Assembly: GCF_048544455.1 (NCBI RefSeq)
Contig: NC_133536.1
Coordinates: 29,080,152-29,144,151 of the forward strand
Length of the DNA stretch: 64,000 nt
Reading direction: 5' to 3'
Origin: Silene latifolia
Lineage: Eukaryota > Streptophyta > Magnoliopsida > Caryophyllales > Caryophyllaceae
The position numbers and the translations under genes were made by a program. The notes beneath the pieces were generated by a model. That model was not told the origin of the DNA. It saw nothing but the letters and a program-made list of their open reading frames with translations, and did no database searches. The first letter of the stretch is position 1. Every line of letters begins with the position of its first letter. Of the stretch, positions 27,201 through 39,995 are shown in pieces.

Positions 27201-28690
27201 TTACCTACCAATTTTTGGAATAAAGTTGGAAATTCATTTTCCTGCAATATTAATACAAACACAAAAAATAATAACAAATTAATAATAAACATAAGAAAAA
27301 TAAAAAAACGAAACAATTAGTTTATTTTTCTATGTATACTTTAGGTGCTATTTTTTTGAATAAAATTGAAAATTAGGTGAATATAATAGTTATATATATG
27401 AAAAATTCTATTACAAATTCTCTCAAAATTTTATGAATGAAAGAAAAATAAAAAAATATGGTACATAAATACGGAGTATATATAGTAATGATGAAAGGAA
27501 AGTTAAAAGGTCATTTCATTAAATAAAGAAAATAATGGTTAAATAAATAAGGTAAATAAATAAAAAAAAATATGGGAGGAGATCAATGGCTTACAATTTT
27601 TTTCTTTCTTTTTTTTGTGTTTATACCTTATATTTTTAAAAAAACATTATCTCATATTTTTTAATTTTCTTAAATTGGTAATCCATATCACTTTTTTTAC
27701 CATGTCATATTAAAAGTTGTCACGTCACAATTAAACTTGCAATGTCACATTTTTTGGGCCGCCTTTTAATAAGATTATATATATAAACTATTATAGGTTT
27801 TATAGCCATTACACAATCATAAAGTCTAATATTTTAGTTTTATTTTTAATTTATTTTGTGGTATTATTTAATTATATAATTGATTGCCGAGAAACGCAAG
27901 AGGTGAATTAAATAGGAAAAAATATTAATGAAAATTATGGGTGTTAACTGTTAAGTAATATAAAGAGTTTTAATTAATTTATTAACATATTATATCATAA
28001 AAATTAATTAAATAGGAAACAAATTTAATTAATTTGGTGGGTCTTAACTCTTAAGTATTATGAAGAGTTTTAATCAATTTATTACCATATTTAATTAAAA
28101 AATGAATTAAATAGGAAAAAATGTTAATCAAAACATGGTGGGTGGTAAGTAATATGAAGAGTTTTAATTAATAAATTTAAATTAATTTATTAATATTTTT
28201 TATTAAAAAAATTTCAATTTTAATTATAAATTATAAATTTTATTAACATGTTTTATCACAAAAAATTCAATTAAAATGTCAATATTAACTATAAATTATG
28301 AAGTTTTGATGTAAATTTCTAAGGGTTACATAAATTTGGGAAAAATATATATTTAATATACAAAAATCATTCATGAATATAGATAATATCTTTTAATATT
28401 TTAGATAAGTGAATTAAATTAATTAATAGATAAATGAATTAAATTAATGCCATGTAATAATAAATTAATGTCGGTTGACGAAATGAGCGGAAAAAGGGGG
28501 ATTGTCGTTGTCGGTAGGAACATTGATGATAAGAGACAGGGTAATTGGGTATGAATGTGCGTGTGGCATTTGGATTATGCGGCTGACGTGAGCTTCAAAT
28601 GTCTGCGTGGCTTTTTTTTTATCTTACGTGGCATTGTCTACGTGGACTTAATTGGCCATTTTAGGGTAGCCTTTTAATAATATTTATAGA
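24251..28690 (-). mobile_element. Helitron, minus strand, about 4.4 kb, with nested insertions
   Basis: The 3' end on the minus strand reads CGATCCCGTGATTTTCACGGG (hairpin), then CTCCAAAACTAG followed by T. The proposed 5' end at 28690 reads TCTATAAATATTATTAAAAG after an A, a common plant Helitron start. The 3' end nearly matches the plus-strand end at 42259, so both belong to one family. A second 5'-like end lies near 27785, so the true partner is uncertain. No Rep/helicase ORF was seen. A 472-bp MITE is nested inside. Confidence 0.5.
26356..26827. mobile_element. 472-bp MITE with perfect 9-bp target duplication
   Basis: GACAAAAAT occurs exactly at 26347-26355 and 26828-26836. The left end is ATTGTTGTCAGAATCCCGAT; the right end on the minus strand is CAATGTTGTTAGGATCGGGA. 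Both arms are packed with TACGATTCTACGAT / ATCGTAGAATCGTA words. A 9-bp duplication points to mobilisation by a Mutator-like transposase. There is no coding capacity. Confidence 0.8.
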
Positions 28691-29237
28691 TAAGTTTTTT
28701 TTCTCAGGAAACATAATTAAAACCAAAAATTTTCATTTTTTCAAAATTTAAAAATATATTCTTTTTTTACATTTAAAAAAACAATTCTGAGCTTTTTTTT
28801 AAATAAAACATAAACTATTTGAGCTTTTATTGTATGAGAAAATGAATTTCTCATAAGATTTTGGGTGAGGGGCTTACTTTCACGTTTTGGCTAACTTAAG
28901 GGGATTAATCACTCCAATCTAAACTTAAGGGACCTAATCTCACAATAAGCCAAAGTAAACGGGTTAGATTACCACTTTCGCGATTTTAAAACCACTAAAA
29001 CTTGGGGGAGAGACGGAAGAGAGCGGCAGAGCAAAACGATCAGCAGTGTGCACCACGACTCGACGCTTGACGGCCCACCGTTAATTCGCCGGTAATTCTC
29101 TTCCTCTTGCTAATTAATACTCCGTAATGATTAGGGCTCTGTGTTGTATATGAATTTTGACGATTATCAGTTTCAAACGTATTTTCAGTTAAAACTTTTA
29201 GTAAGAAGAAAACGCGAAAGAGCAGCAAGCATCGTCT
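28691..29237 (+). promoter_or_regulatory. Upstream region of the HtrA-like gene
   Basis: The region between the Helitron boundary and the ATG at 29238. The transcript start probably lies near 28990-29060, where composition becomes less AT-rich. No definite TATA box was placed. In-frame stop codons upstream of 29238 support that start. Confidence 0.35.
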
Positions 29238-32200
29238 ATGGAGATGCAAGTTCCACCTTTCAATCCATGGGATAGCTCCGAGATACGCTACACTGCGCCT
29301 TGGGGTATTTCCTCCTTTTATTAATTTCCTATTCATGTATTTCTTAGGGTCGGTTGACCAAACGATTTCGAATTTATGATAATTCAACTCTGATGATTAA
29401 GGACCTTGTAATATACTCCCTCCGTCCCAATCATTTGTTTGAGACCAAGTGAATATGTTTTGTAGTAATTTGCCCGTCATTGTGGAGTTAGGATTCCAAG
29501 TATGGCAGTGGCAATCCCTACTATCCCCATTGATTTCAGTTCAATTTTAATGGAAAAAGAAGTTAAACCTACGACTTATCGTGTAGAGTAATGATTAAGT
29601 CTTTAGATAGAAGAGCGAGATTTTGAGTAGAAGGTAGTCATTTAAAATAACTTGATATTAAATCTTGTACTTTTTTTTTTCTTTTCGCTCAAACCTGATA
29701 GAAATATGGAGTAGTATCTCAGACTTAGTGTCTGAAGTTTGAACACAAGCTCATGGTTGGTTGGATGGTCGTGTTATCTGTTCGGATTAATTAAATTTTG
29801 TCATTTTTACTCCTCTCATCTCTTAACACAATCCTCAACTAGTGGTTTATGCGTTTAGCTATTTCTTGTATTATCCATACTTCACTGTTTTGATTAGTTT
29901 TAGGCACATTGCCTTTTTTTCACTAAATTTTGCATGCTCATTTTGCTGAAATGGAATATTTAAATGTCTGTGTTTGTGATGTGTGTGTTTGTGATTCGTG
30001 ATCTATGTGTTGGGTAGAAGCATTTGCCATGTAATGTTAGCGTCAGACTCTCAGAGTAGTAAACTAGCCATATGTTGGTACACTGAGAGGCCTTGTAAAT
30101 TGTAATGAAAATTTGTAGATTATATTTTTGACACCCAAAAAGTATGAGTTAAAATAAGTTTTAGTCGTTTTCTAGGGTTACATGACTCGATCACTCTACA
30201 TGGTTGTGTTTACTTGGACAATCTAATCGATGTTCGTATTAGAAAGAAACATTTTGATCCATGGTCCTTTTTTTCTTTCCTCTTGTATGCAGAGGTATAC
30301 ACAGAAAGCCGAGATCACTTTGGGAGATTCGACAAGTTTTTTGAAAAGAATCAGGGTTTAGATTCCACCACTAAAGTTGTCGCTTTGAAGTCATCACCTT
30401 TTGTTGTTTCTTTGTTATCATATACTGGTAAACAATTTTTAGATTCAATACCCTTTAATACGTTTTTGAATATTGAATTGTTGAATGAACTTATATTATT
30501 GTTAATAAATAAATATTCTTCTCTTTTAGGCATCCAACGGTTATTTATGTGCTCTGGGATCATTTTGAGCTCAAATGGCATAAATGGTGACTTTTCTAGT
30601 ACCATTCTAACTTCTACCAGTCTTCTCAAATGTCCCACCCGCAAGCATGCTATAGCAAATAACATCAAGGTTTGCGTTACTAATATTTATCTTTGAAATG
30701 TATGTAGTATGTTCTAATGTTCAAAGACTTCACTTCTAAATTCATGTATAAATGTTTGTAACAGGTGGATGTATATCTGGCTGATGGTAGTTTGCATGAA
30801 GGTCAAATAGTGGGTCATGACTTCCACTATAATCTTGCAGTGATCTCAATCAAGCCGGATAGTTGTTTGAAAATTGCAACTATTGGGAATATCGATGGTT
30901 CCACCGTTGGTTCAGCTCGTGGTTCAACATCATTTCAGCTTCTTCCTCCTCGTGATTCAGCCGTTAAGCTTTCACCCGACTTGACTGTAGTTGCATTGGG
31001 TCGATATCATGATCACCCATATCATATCATGGCTGCACCGGGTGCACTTAGGTAATGCATTCTCTCCCTCTCATATCTTTTTGTTCTTTTAATCTTATAT
31101 AAGTAAGGTGTGTCTTAAGGATGTTTTCATCGTACCGTAGAGGTAAAATTAGATCATAAAGAGGCACTAACCAAAACGATTTAGGGCGCTTTAAATGTGC
31201 GTTATACATGAGATGAAACTAACGATGGTACTTGAATAATAGATTTCTTATCTCCTTCACACAGGTTTGTAGACTCTGATTTGGATTGTGGAGATCTTCT
31301 TGTGACTGATTGTCAGATTACAAAGGTAATAATCACTTTTTTTCCATACTCTTTTTATGTCCTTAGCTGACATATTTACATGTGTGCAAATTAATAATCT
31401 TTTGCTATAAGAGATATTCCACACAATTAACTCATGCTTAAAGATTGCGGGCTTTTAACACGGTGGTTATATATGCTAAGTACTTCGTCCCTGTTCTTGT
31501 TTCTTAGACTGAATGTCGAGGTATCATTTGTGAACAATTTTGCTCAAATGTGTATTTTACGAGTTATTACAATCTTACTTGCTAGTAGCTTAAAATGGAG
31601 GACAACACAGTAGTAGAAAACTTGTAAGAAAATGTTCCTTTTTCTTTCTTCAATAATCTGTAAATAATTATCATTACCTTGATACACGTCCATTAAAAAG
31701 AAATAAACAATCTTTTAATTTATGTCCGTGCTAATATGGTTTGTAAGAGTGAGACTGTAAGAGTGAGCAATAACAGATGTTGAACCATGCATTTTTTTGT
31801 TGTTGTCAAAGGTCTCCTATACTTCAGCTAAATTGAACTTATAAATTATAGAAATAAAATTGATGGGTTGTATTTCGCGTGATACTGTCGGAAGAATATC
31901 TGTAAGGTTAAGCATAAAAACAAGAATGGTATTCTAAACATTGTGGATTTATGCAAGTGACTTGATATGTATTATGTGGAAATTTGTGTATAGACTTTAT
32001 ACATGGACACACATTCAATCATATGTACATACATTTGACAATACTTTTTATTTTCAGAATGGCATTGGAGGACCGATCATCACTTGCAGCGGATGTGTAC
32101 TTGGGATAAGTTTTTATGAGTCCGAACACACCCCATTCTTACCGATCAATATAGCTTTGAAGTGTTTGGAGCACTTGCAGACAAATAGGTTAGACAACTA

Positions 32201-35200
32201 TTTATATACAAGTCCCTCAAGTCCTCGACCATGATGGATAGGCAATCACCTTTTAATATATGGTGAAATTTTAATTTAACAAATGTTACTGTGGCAGGAA
32301 AGTCCCTCGACCGTGGCTCGGAGTTAAATTATTTGACTTTGACATAGCAAGTTTGAGTGAGTTAGATATGCTGCGTCAGACTTTTCCTACACTTGTTGAA
32401 GGCGCTGTTATTAGACAGGTTTATGATTCTTACTTTTCTTTTTTAACATTCGCAATATTGAAGGTTATGACATAGCTTGAGATTTGTAAATTATCTTAAA
32501 ATGAGTTTCATGTGTTAAAAATCTACATACCGTGCCATTAGTAACATCACAGAATTATAGTCAAGTTTGACTTCTTTTTAAAAGGTAGGTAAATTGCTAA
32601 AAGCCCAATATAATGTAATTGTATATTCGACTCTGTGTTACCCCGACTCTTCGACACGGGTGTCGTGTGTCTGACACGTGTGGAGTGTCCAATACGGCTA
32701 TTTTGTGCAAATATTTCAATTTTTTGGTCTAAAGTGAAGTGTCAAAGTGTCGTGTCGGTGTCGGACAAGTAGGTGTCCGACACCTGACACGACAGCTAAG
32801 TGAAATGTTATAGGAAGTTTGATGTTACTGGTAAATTGCTAACATTCACACTAACTGTGGTCTTTGATAAATTGCTAACATTCACACCTGACACCGCCAC
32901 CAACCACTGAACCACAACGAGTTATAGTAAATGATGTGGAATTGTGGATCAGCTAAATTTTCTTAAAAATGTTACTCAAAAGTACTTTCCCTAAGATTTA
33001 ACTAGAAACGACGTGGACAGGAAAAAGACTAAGGGTTCGTTCCATAGCAAATTATATTAATGCACTTTCACTCATTTTCCCCGTCTGGGCTATCCTGAAC
33101 TAATCTGCCCCAACCCTACCCAGAGTAATTCAGTAACAGTACTCTATGTAGCCATTAGCCAATCACCAGTTCACCATCACTGTTCGACCCCATGTCCATC
33201 TTTCTCCCATCCCCCACTGCATTATATTTCATTTTCCATGTCCTACACTAATCCATCTCAAGGCCCAAGAGCGAGCACCTGATTATTATTGGATATTGTA
33301 ATAATCTCAGTTTGGTAACAATGGATTTTTGAAATACTAGTTGATACAGCCTAAGTGTTAATTTATGGGGGTATTTATATAACGAGAAGTAATGTAATGT
33401 CGACATGAAATGCCATACTGTAACGGTGTAACACTCACGGTAAAGGAGGGAGGGAGGGAGGCAGGCCAATTTTTTTTTTTTATCCTTATTGCTTAGTAAT
33501 TCATTAATGCATTTGATAAGTTACTTACTCCTAGTTGTTGGGTGCGAGACATTTGACTTTCAATATATCATATTATATGATATGCTAGTATGTTGCAAAA
33601 CGCCATAACAATAGGCTAAAGAAATTTCATACTCCGTATTGCTTAGCAAGTCATTAATGTGCTTGATAAGTTACTCCTAGTTGTTTAGTGCAACAGAATA
33701 ACAGATTTGACTTTAAGTAGACCATATTATAAGAAGACCATAATATAAGAAATGTTATTATTTTGCATAACAAGTTCCTTGCTCTTTGGCTCATATTCAT
33801 TACCGAGGCTAAGCTTAGCATACTGTGTTCCGCTGATCATTGTATTACTTGTTTGTGACCGTTCGCTTTTGATTCATACAAATAGGTTGAATCAGAGTCT
33901 CCTGCTTCTCGTGCTGGGCTTTGCATTGGTGATGTAGTAGTTCAGCTTGATGAAAAACCTGTTAGTAAAACTCTCCAGGTATTTTTCATTATGATATAAT
34001 AATTTTATGCATTTTGTGTGCATAATTGGTCATGGTACTCCCTATGGAGTCCTTAAATGTCACTTATTCTGTCAACAAAATGTAAGGTATTCGTATTTAA
34101 GATCTTTCCTGCTAGTTCTTTATCTACGATACTCGGACACGTCTGTTGAGTGGCGTATTCCGTATCGATACGATACGATATGGGATACGATACGGGATAC
34201 GTATCGGATACGCCAATTACTGACACGATACGGATATGGCAACGACAATGGAAACATCTTGATCTTGATCTTAATTTTGATGGAAAAACAAGACTTAATA
34301 ATATTTTAATATTTATGTATGGAAAGGATCTTATCTTGATCTTGATCTTTGTGTGAGGGAGAGCGGTGTGCATGGAAAAGGAGAAAGATTAGGGATTTAT
34401 TTTTTAAATGAGAAGTGTGGGGCGGGGGTGGGTAGTTGGGTTAATGATACACAGCTGTAAAAGGTGATAATATTTTAATAATTACTATTGTATAGTATTT
34501 TATAGTTTTTCTTTTTCTAATAGAGAGAGATATGGGTATTATACTCTATAACCAGACTTGTATAAAACAAAAAAAATACAGTGTAAAGTATATTTTTATT
34601 TATTTCTCAAATATAATAAAAAATATATATATAAAACGTATCGTATCCGTGTCTAAAAAAAAGTCAAGATACTCCTTTGACCGTATTCCCGTATCTATTA
34701 AAATTCAAAATCACGTGTCGGATACTCCGATACGTATCGGATACGATACTTCGTATCCGTGTCTGAGTAACATAGTTCTTTATAAGAAGAGGCTTGTGAT
34801 CTGATCTAGTTTTTGTGCAGTAAGTAGAGGAAACCAATTGTTTATTGTTAGGATCAAAATGAAGTATTCGTTGAGCATTAGTTGCAAAAAAGGGTTTAAC
34901 GTCATTTGTTTGTAAAAGTGAATTCTCCTCATTTTGATAACTTAAATCTCCGTATATAAATTTTGGTTAAGAAGGCTATCTAAAGCGTAATAAGGAGACT
35001 TGATCTCGAATTTGGTCGTCAATGCCGAATCTCAGAATAGGTCACCATGGCCTGATATCGGGTTCTCAAATGCGATCATGATGTCTCTCAAAACATTTAT
35101 AACATGATCGTGATGTAGTGTTAGTAGCCAAAGATTTAATACCATGGTCTAAAGGAGTTTATAAATTGTGCCTAAATTGAAACTTTCATGTTTTTGTTGC

Positions 35201-35458
35201 AGTTCAAAGGTTTACTGCTTGATAAGGGCAACAAACCTCTCCAAGTGATTGTAAAAAGAGCGGGTATCAGTGTACCTTTGACATTGACCGTAGTTCCTGA
35301 GAGGCCGAGAAAAAAGAATCGGTAATATTTCTTTATCATTGTTTGAGTAAAGTGTGTTCACATTGTGCTGCTCCATTGTGCAAGGTTCATTTTATGATAT
35401 TATTTCCATTTCCAGATGGCCAATACCCTCGAAGAGGTTAATTCACACTAGCGCTTGA
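29238..35458 (+). CDS. HtrA/Deg-like protein with PDZ domain; probable pseudoprotease (Do-like 14 type), 10 exons
   Basis: Exons: 29238-29304, 30293-30427, 30530-30669, 30765-31051, 31265-31325, 32058-32188, 32298-32418, 33886-33978, 35203-35321 and 35416-35458. All junctions are GT-AG, phases fit, and the product is 398 aa ending RLIHTSA. Residues about 40-275 form a trypsin-like fold of the HtrA family and 280-375 a PDZ domain (RPWLGVKLF, then ESPASRAGLCIGDVVVQLD). The catalytic triad is lost: ILTSTSLL (93-100) has Ser98 where His is expected in VLTSAHVV; HDFHYNLAVI has Asn137 for Asp; NGIGGPI has Ile233 for Ser of GNSGGPL. Splicing is intact, so this looks like a retained non-proteolytic paralogue, perhaps binding peptides through its PDZ. 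Location is unclear: no obvious transit peptide. Assignment to the Do-like 14 group rests on remembered similarity. Confidence 0.85.
32641..32800. mobile_element. GACAC-rich MITE in intron 7 of the HtrA-like gene
   Basis: CTCTTCGACACGGGTGTCGT on the left and GGTGTCCGACACCTGACACG on the right form inverted arms about an AT-rich core. Flanking duplications could not be fixed. It is intronic and non-coding. Confidence 0.45.
34124..34772. mobile_element. 649-bp TIR element in intron 8 of the HtrA-like gene
   Basis: TAGTTCTTTAT flanks both sides (34113-34123 and 34773-34783). The ends CTACGATACTCGGACACG and, on the minus strand, TGTTACTCAGACACGG are inverted. Both arms carry repeated GATACG/CGTATC words. 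The match extends 11 bp, so the true duplication may be 8-9 bp plus chance identity. There is no transposase. It is probably a hAT- or Mutator-type MITE. Confidence 0.65.
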
Positions 35459-36365
35459 GAATTGAGATTAATGTCGCATCAGCTTATAGAGTACAAATCT
35501 AATTTCGTGGTGGATTGCCTGATATTTTGCGAGGTGCTCGTTCAGCTCATTCACCTTCTTAGCTCGTGGGCGTATATATTCTACTGTTATAACTCGTCTA
35601 ACTATCAAAAATGAAAATTTCAACAGTTGTAAAGGGTGTTTATTTAAGTCTGTTAAAATGGATTTGGTAATTGATGTTTGGAATGAAATTGAATACCCAG
35701 TGGATGTTAAACCCACCCCAACTTCCGAATCTAACGAGCGACTCTTCTCCAAATTTCTAATTGTGTTCCCATGTTCTAAAATCCATTACTTCCTATATAA
35801 GGGAAACAAAATGAGTAAATGACTGAGGAATACAAGATGACGGATTTGATCCAATAATACAGTGTAAGCTGGTGGTTGGGCTGCTCGATTACGTCCTCCT
35901 GTCCGTTCTCTTGGACTGAAATTTTCTGAGCTAAACTAAATTCGCAGAACCTAAATTGAATTGAATTGAATTAAAATAAACTGAAGCAACTCGAAAATTA
36001 AGTCCAGAACCTTGGTCCTAATAATTTGAATCTATAATCTCGTATGATCCAATGCATCAGTGACCAGACTCCATGGTTTAATATCCGTTCATATCAATTC
36101 TTAATTTCTACTAGAGGCCCATTGCTTGATTCCTGTGTATGCAGTACAAGCAGCAGTAATAATAAATTTGTAGAATTGAACAACGTGAGTTTTGACACAG
36201 AATTCCTCAAGAAATCCCTCTGCCCGTAGGCAAATGAGTACAACCCAACAAGGCAACGCCGAGAATTAAAAACAGGAGCACCCAAACGAACACCCAGGAA
36301 TGCCGTGCAGTTAATAAATGTTAATAACTTGCACAAGAGGAGTATTTATTTTTACAAAAATAGCC
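35459..36365. other. 3' flank of the HtrA-like gene; no further gene seen
   Basis: AT-rich DNA with chance ORFs only. The first few hundred bases probably contain the 3' UTR. Confidence 0.4.
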
Positions 36366-38051
36366 TGTTTTGCCTGCTTGTCTTATCATTAACTCTATCT
36401 TGATTGGTTCGTTGGTCCATATTCTTGCTGCTGTTCCTCTACCACTTTCAGTCTCTAAAAATCTTGACTCCTTAATTGCGGCCTTCTGGTGGAGTAAAAA
36501 CTCTTCTCAACGATCAATTCACTGGCTCTCTCAGCCACACTTACATACTCCAAAGGATACGGGAGGTCTTGGTATCAAATCAGTGACCGTTCTAAGTCAG
36601 GCTTATCTCTTGAAGAATTTTTGGCGCATCCATCATAGACCTACTGGTATTCTTGCCAAATATCTCACACCCAAATATGAAAAGATTTCCCTATTCCTAC
36701 TCAGAAGTCCAAGATCTCACAGCCATCTTTTGTCTGGCAAGGACTTTGTAAAATTGCTGCAACTTGCTCTGAAGCTATGGCATGGAAAGTTGGCAATGAC
36801 AATTTAATTAATCTTCTCACTAGTCATTGGGTACAAGGAAAGAAACCAGGTGTTCGACAAGATCAGAGTAGTCACTCTCTTGCACTTTCAGATTTGATTT
36901 ACGAGAATGGCTCATGGAAAACACCTCTTATCTTTCGTGTTTTTGACACTTCGACTGCTAAGGCCATTTTGGCTATGGAACCACCTCTACTTGAAATTGA
37001 TGACTATCTGTATTGGAAATACACTGAGGATGGCGCCTATAATATACAATCGGGCTACAAGTATCTTTTACCTAAACTTTCACCACGACCACCACAGTTA
37101 TGTGTCTTCCCATGGAAATTGATTTGGCTAGTCCCGTTCTCAAACAAATTCCCCCTTTTCATTTGGCGCCTTGCCCATCACATCATCCCGACAAAGACTG
37201 TTCTAGCCAATAGAGGTTTTAGCCTTGATACTTCCTGCCCGTTATGTCGATCGGGTACAGAGACTCCTGAGCATTTGTTCCGTTCATGTGATGTAATTCA
37301 GCACGTCTGTAGGGCTTCGTTGCTTGGGATTCGATCTATGGCTAACTCGAATGTCTCTTTTATTAAATGGCTCGCTGATCATCTGTTGTATCTTCACCGT
37401 TCTTCATCAACAGGTTTTGATGGTTTACTGTACTTCTTTTGCGTCTTGCGCTCCATTTGGCTCACTCGCAACTCCATTGTTTTTGAGAATACTACACTTG
37501 CGCCTGTACGCATACTTCGTCTAACAGAGACCTTGCACCGGTCCCACTTAAGTTTATCTTCTCTCTGTCATGAAGAATTTCAATCACGGCAAATCTCCAA
37601 CTTGGCAGGTATGTATCCACCGATTTCGAATGCTACGGTCTCTTATGAGATCTCCATTTGCAGGAGTCCCTTTCAGGATGGATATGTGGCTTCAGTTGTA
37701 TCTGACTCTTGCTTGCCTAAGATCTTCCACTTGCGTGCTTCCTCTTTATTCGCGGCGTACTCTCACGCTTTGCACCAGTTTATGAAAACTCAAGAGTTTT
37801 CTTTCACTGATATTGCTTTTATCGTTTCATCACAAAAATTATGTTCAGTTCTGGCTTCTCAAAAGCCAGTCCCAATTGATGTGTGTAATTCCCTGCGAGG
37901 AATTCGCACTTTCCTTCGCTCACGACGTAACTGGTCGGTTAGTTTAGCTACTGGTTAGTTTCCTGTTGTACTTGTATTTGTTCTGGACACTTCTGTTTTT
38001 TTCTTTCCTTTAATATCATGGTTTACATTTGTCGAAAAAAAAAAAAAAACT
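36366..38051 (+). pseudogene. 5'-truncated L1-like LINE (3' end of ORF2)
   Basis: Starts inside the reverse transcriptase thumb region (LDSLIAAFWWSKNSS, then DTGGLGIKSVTVLSQAYLLK). A frameshift around 36710-36725 moves reading to the long frame ending at 37958. That frame holds the zf-RVT region: WKYTEDGAYNIQSGYKYL, FPLFIWRLAHHIIPTKTVL, and the Cys/His cluster CPLCRSGTETPEHLFRSC. The last 120 residues look like a much diverged RNase H domain. A poly(A) run at about 38035-38051 marks the 3' end. The endonuclease and RT catalytic core are missing, so it is dead. The 5' junction is approximate and no target duplication was found. Confidence 0.8.
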
Positions 38052-38453
38052 TCATTCAACCCTAAAATTTTGTTTCCTAATTCATCCTTATTGTAATATT
38101 TTTCATGTCATATGCTATAAAACTTATCTTATCTATTCCATCCAATTTCCGAGGTTCGATGATAATCTTTTATCAATTGTGACCGTTTTTCATTAATGCT
38201 TGTATCTATAAAATACTATTAAAAGCCTAAACTAAAATGGCTCATAAAGTCCACGTCAACAAAGCCACGTGTGATTGTAAAATGCTCATAAAGTCCACGT
38301 CAACAAAGCCACGTGTGATTGTAAAATGTCATTAACGCAATGCCACATTTGATTTACAAATGACACGGTTGCATAAAAATCTATATAATCTATATCTATA
38401 TCTATATGTATATCTACACTATATCTATATCTATATCTATATGTATATCTATA

Positions 38454-39692
38454 TCTATATAATAATATTAAAAGGAGAGTTGAGCAACTATTTAGATGAC
38501 ACCTATGCAATCTTATAAGTGACATGTGGCAAGTCTAATACATCCTCATACAACAAACTATTGAAGAGAATATAGTACGCTAATAAGCAAATCCTTTGAC
38601 CTCCCCAATACTTCAATACGCCTCCCATTCATCTTCTGTTATTTAAGAAATAAAACGCCAGCCTTAATTGTCATTATGTGTGGCAATTTGATAGTCATTA
38701 CTCCATATATAGCCAATATAGGATCGACGGTTTCTAACCATTGAAATTCAGCAGCTATTTTCTACTATAAAAGATGGTGCATGGTGTACATAGATTCTAA
38801 CCTTCACACTTTCATCCAAACATAGAACTGATTTTTTTTTTTTGGCAGCAAACATAGAACTGATGAGTGAGCCGATATAGTCGAAAATTGCGCAAAAGCT
38901 TAAAATTTTTGCTCTCATATAAGTGTAGATGTTCTCATTATTCTCTTCCTCAATGGTATTTTATTGTAATTTGTTTACATTTGTTCTTATTTGTGTTCTT
39001 GTGTAGGAGCTCCTATAATTGTTCAACATTGTTGTAAGCGTGATTTTCATATAGTTTAGCCTTTAGATGATATTCAATCCGAAGTCAGTATTCTCAGCTT
39101 TAAGGTCGAAAATTGCGCAAAAACTTTCATTAAGGTGTGTTGTGATTGTCTCTCTTAAGTTTGTTTGAGAGTATTAAAAAAATGGCACTTGCCATGAATG
39201 GGCTGGAGGGCACAAATTGGTGTCGCACTGGTTATTTTGCGAGGGTGCATGGTGGCTAATGTTACGAGTTTGAGGACGATAGGACTAAGACGATAGGTGC
39301 TACATTAACAATAGCTTGGAAAGTAATTGACGAAGTTTAACTTTCAAGTTAAATTTAAAGTTTATGAGTTTTCATCTAACTCATAAAAAGATGCTTAATG
39401 ATAAATTAGTGTATCCTCTTACATGTCCACTTCTACACATTAATTATATACTTACCTATTTATGTAAACCTTAACGATTGACCGAGACCGAGGGATTATG
39501 GTCGAAGGAATTCTCTTCACATCTATATACAAAATTTCATATGGTTAACTAAGTTAAGTATTGTGTGGTTTTATTATAAATGTCATGTGAAATTGTAATA
39601 TAGTACATCTACCCAACTGCAACAAAATAGAATCATGGGATTTAGACAGTTACCTCTAGGAGATCCGTGCATTGCACGGGGCACAAAACTAG
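38454..39692 (+). mobile_element. Inner Helitron, 1.24 kb
   Basis: Starts TCTATATAATAATATTAAAA after an A. Ends with hairpin CCGTGCATTGCACGG, then GGCACAAAACTAG followed by T. Both ends are textbook for plant non-autonomous Helitrons. A (TATCTA)n microsatellite lies immediately upstream, which makes the exact TC uncertain by a repeat unit. There is no protein-coding capacity. Confidence 0.65.
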
Positions 39693-39995
39693 TAATAACA
39701 TAAAAAGCCTAACTTAAGTAGTAATTGAATGACACGTGGAAGCCAAAAAGTACTTATAGAGTTGCCAAGTAGCAAAGTCCAAATCCAACACCCTATATCA
39801 ATCAATTAACCGTGTTAAAAGCTCAAGAGTAAAGAGTGAAGAACTGAAGACCCATCACTTCCCTTCCCTTCCCTTTTTTACACGCCTCATTTCCTCCATT
39901 AAAAACGCCACAACTGAAAAGTCTAAAACCCTTCAATTCCAACATCGCCTCATTTCATTACTCCATTATTTAATGCCAATTAAATCACTTTAAGA

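Noticed and set aside
29415..29445. Stowaway MITE in intron 1 of the HtrA-like gene
   Set aside because: Only one end (CTCCCTCCGTCCCAATCATT) is present; no inverted partner was found, so it is not called as an element.
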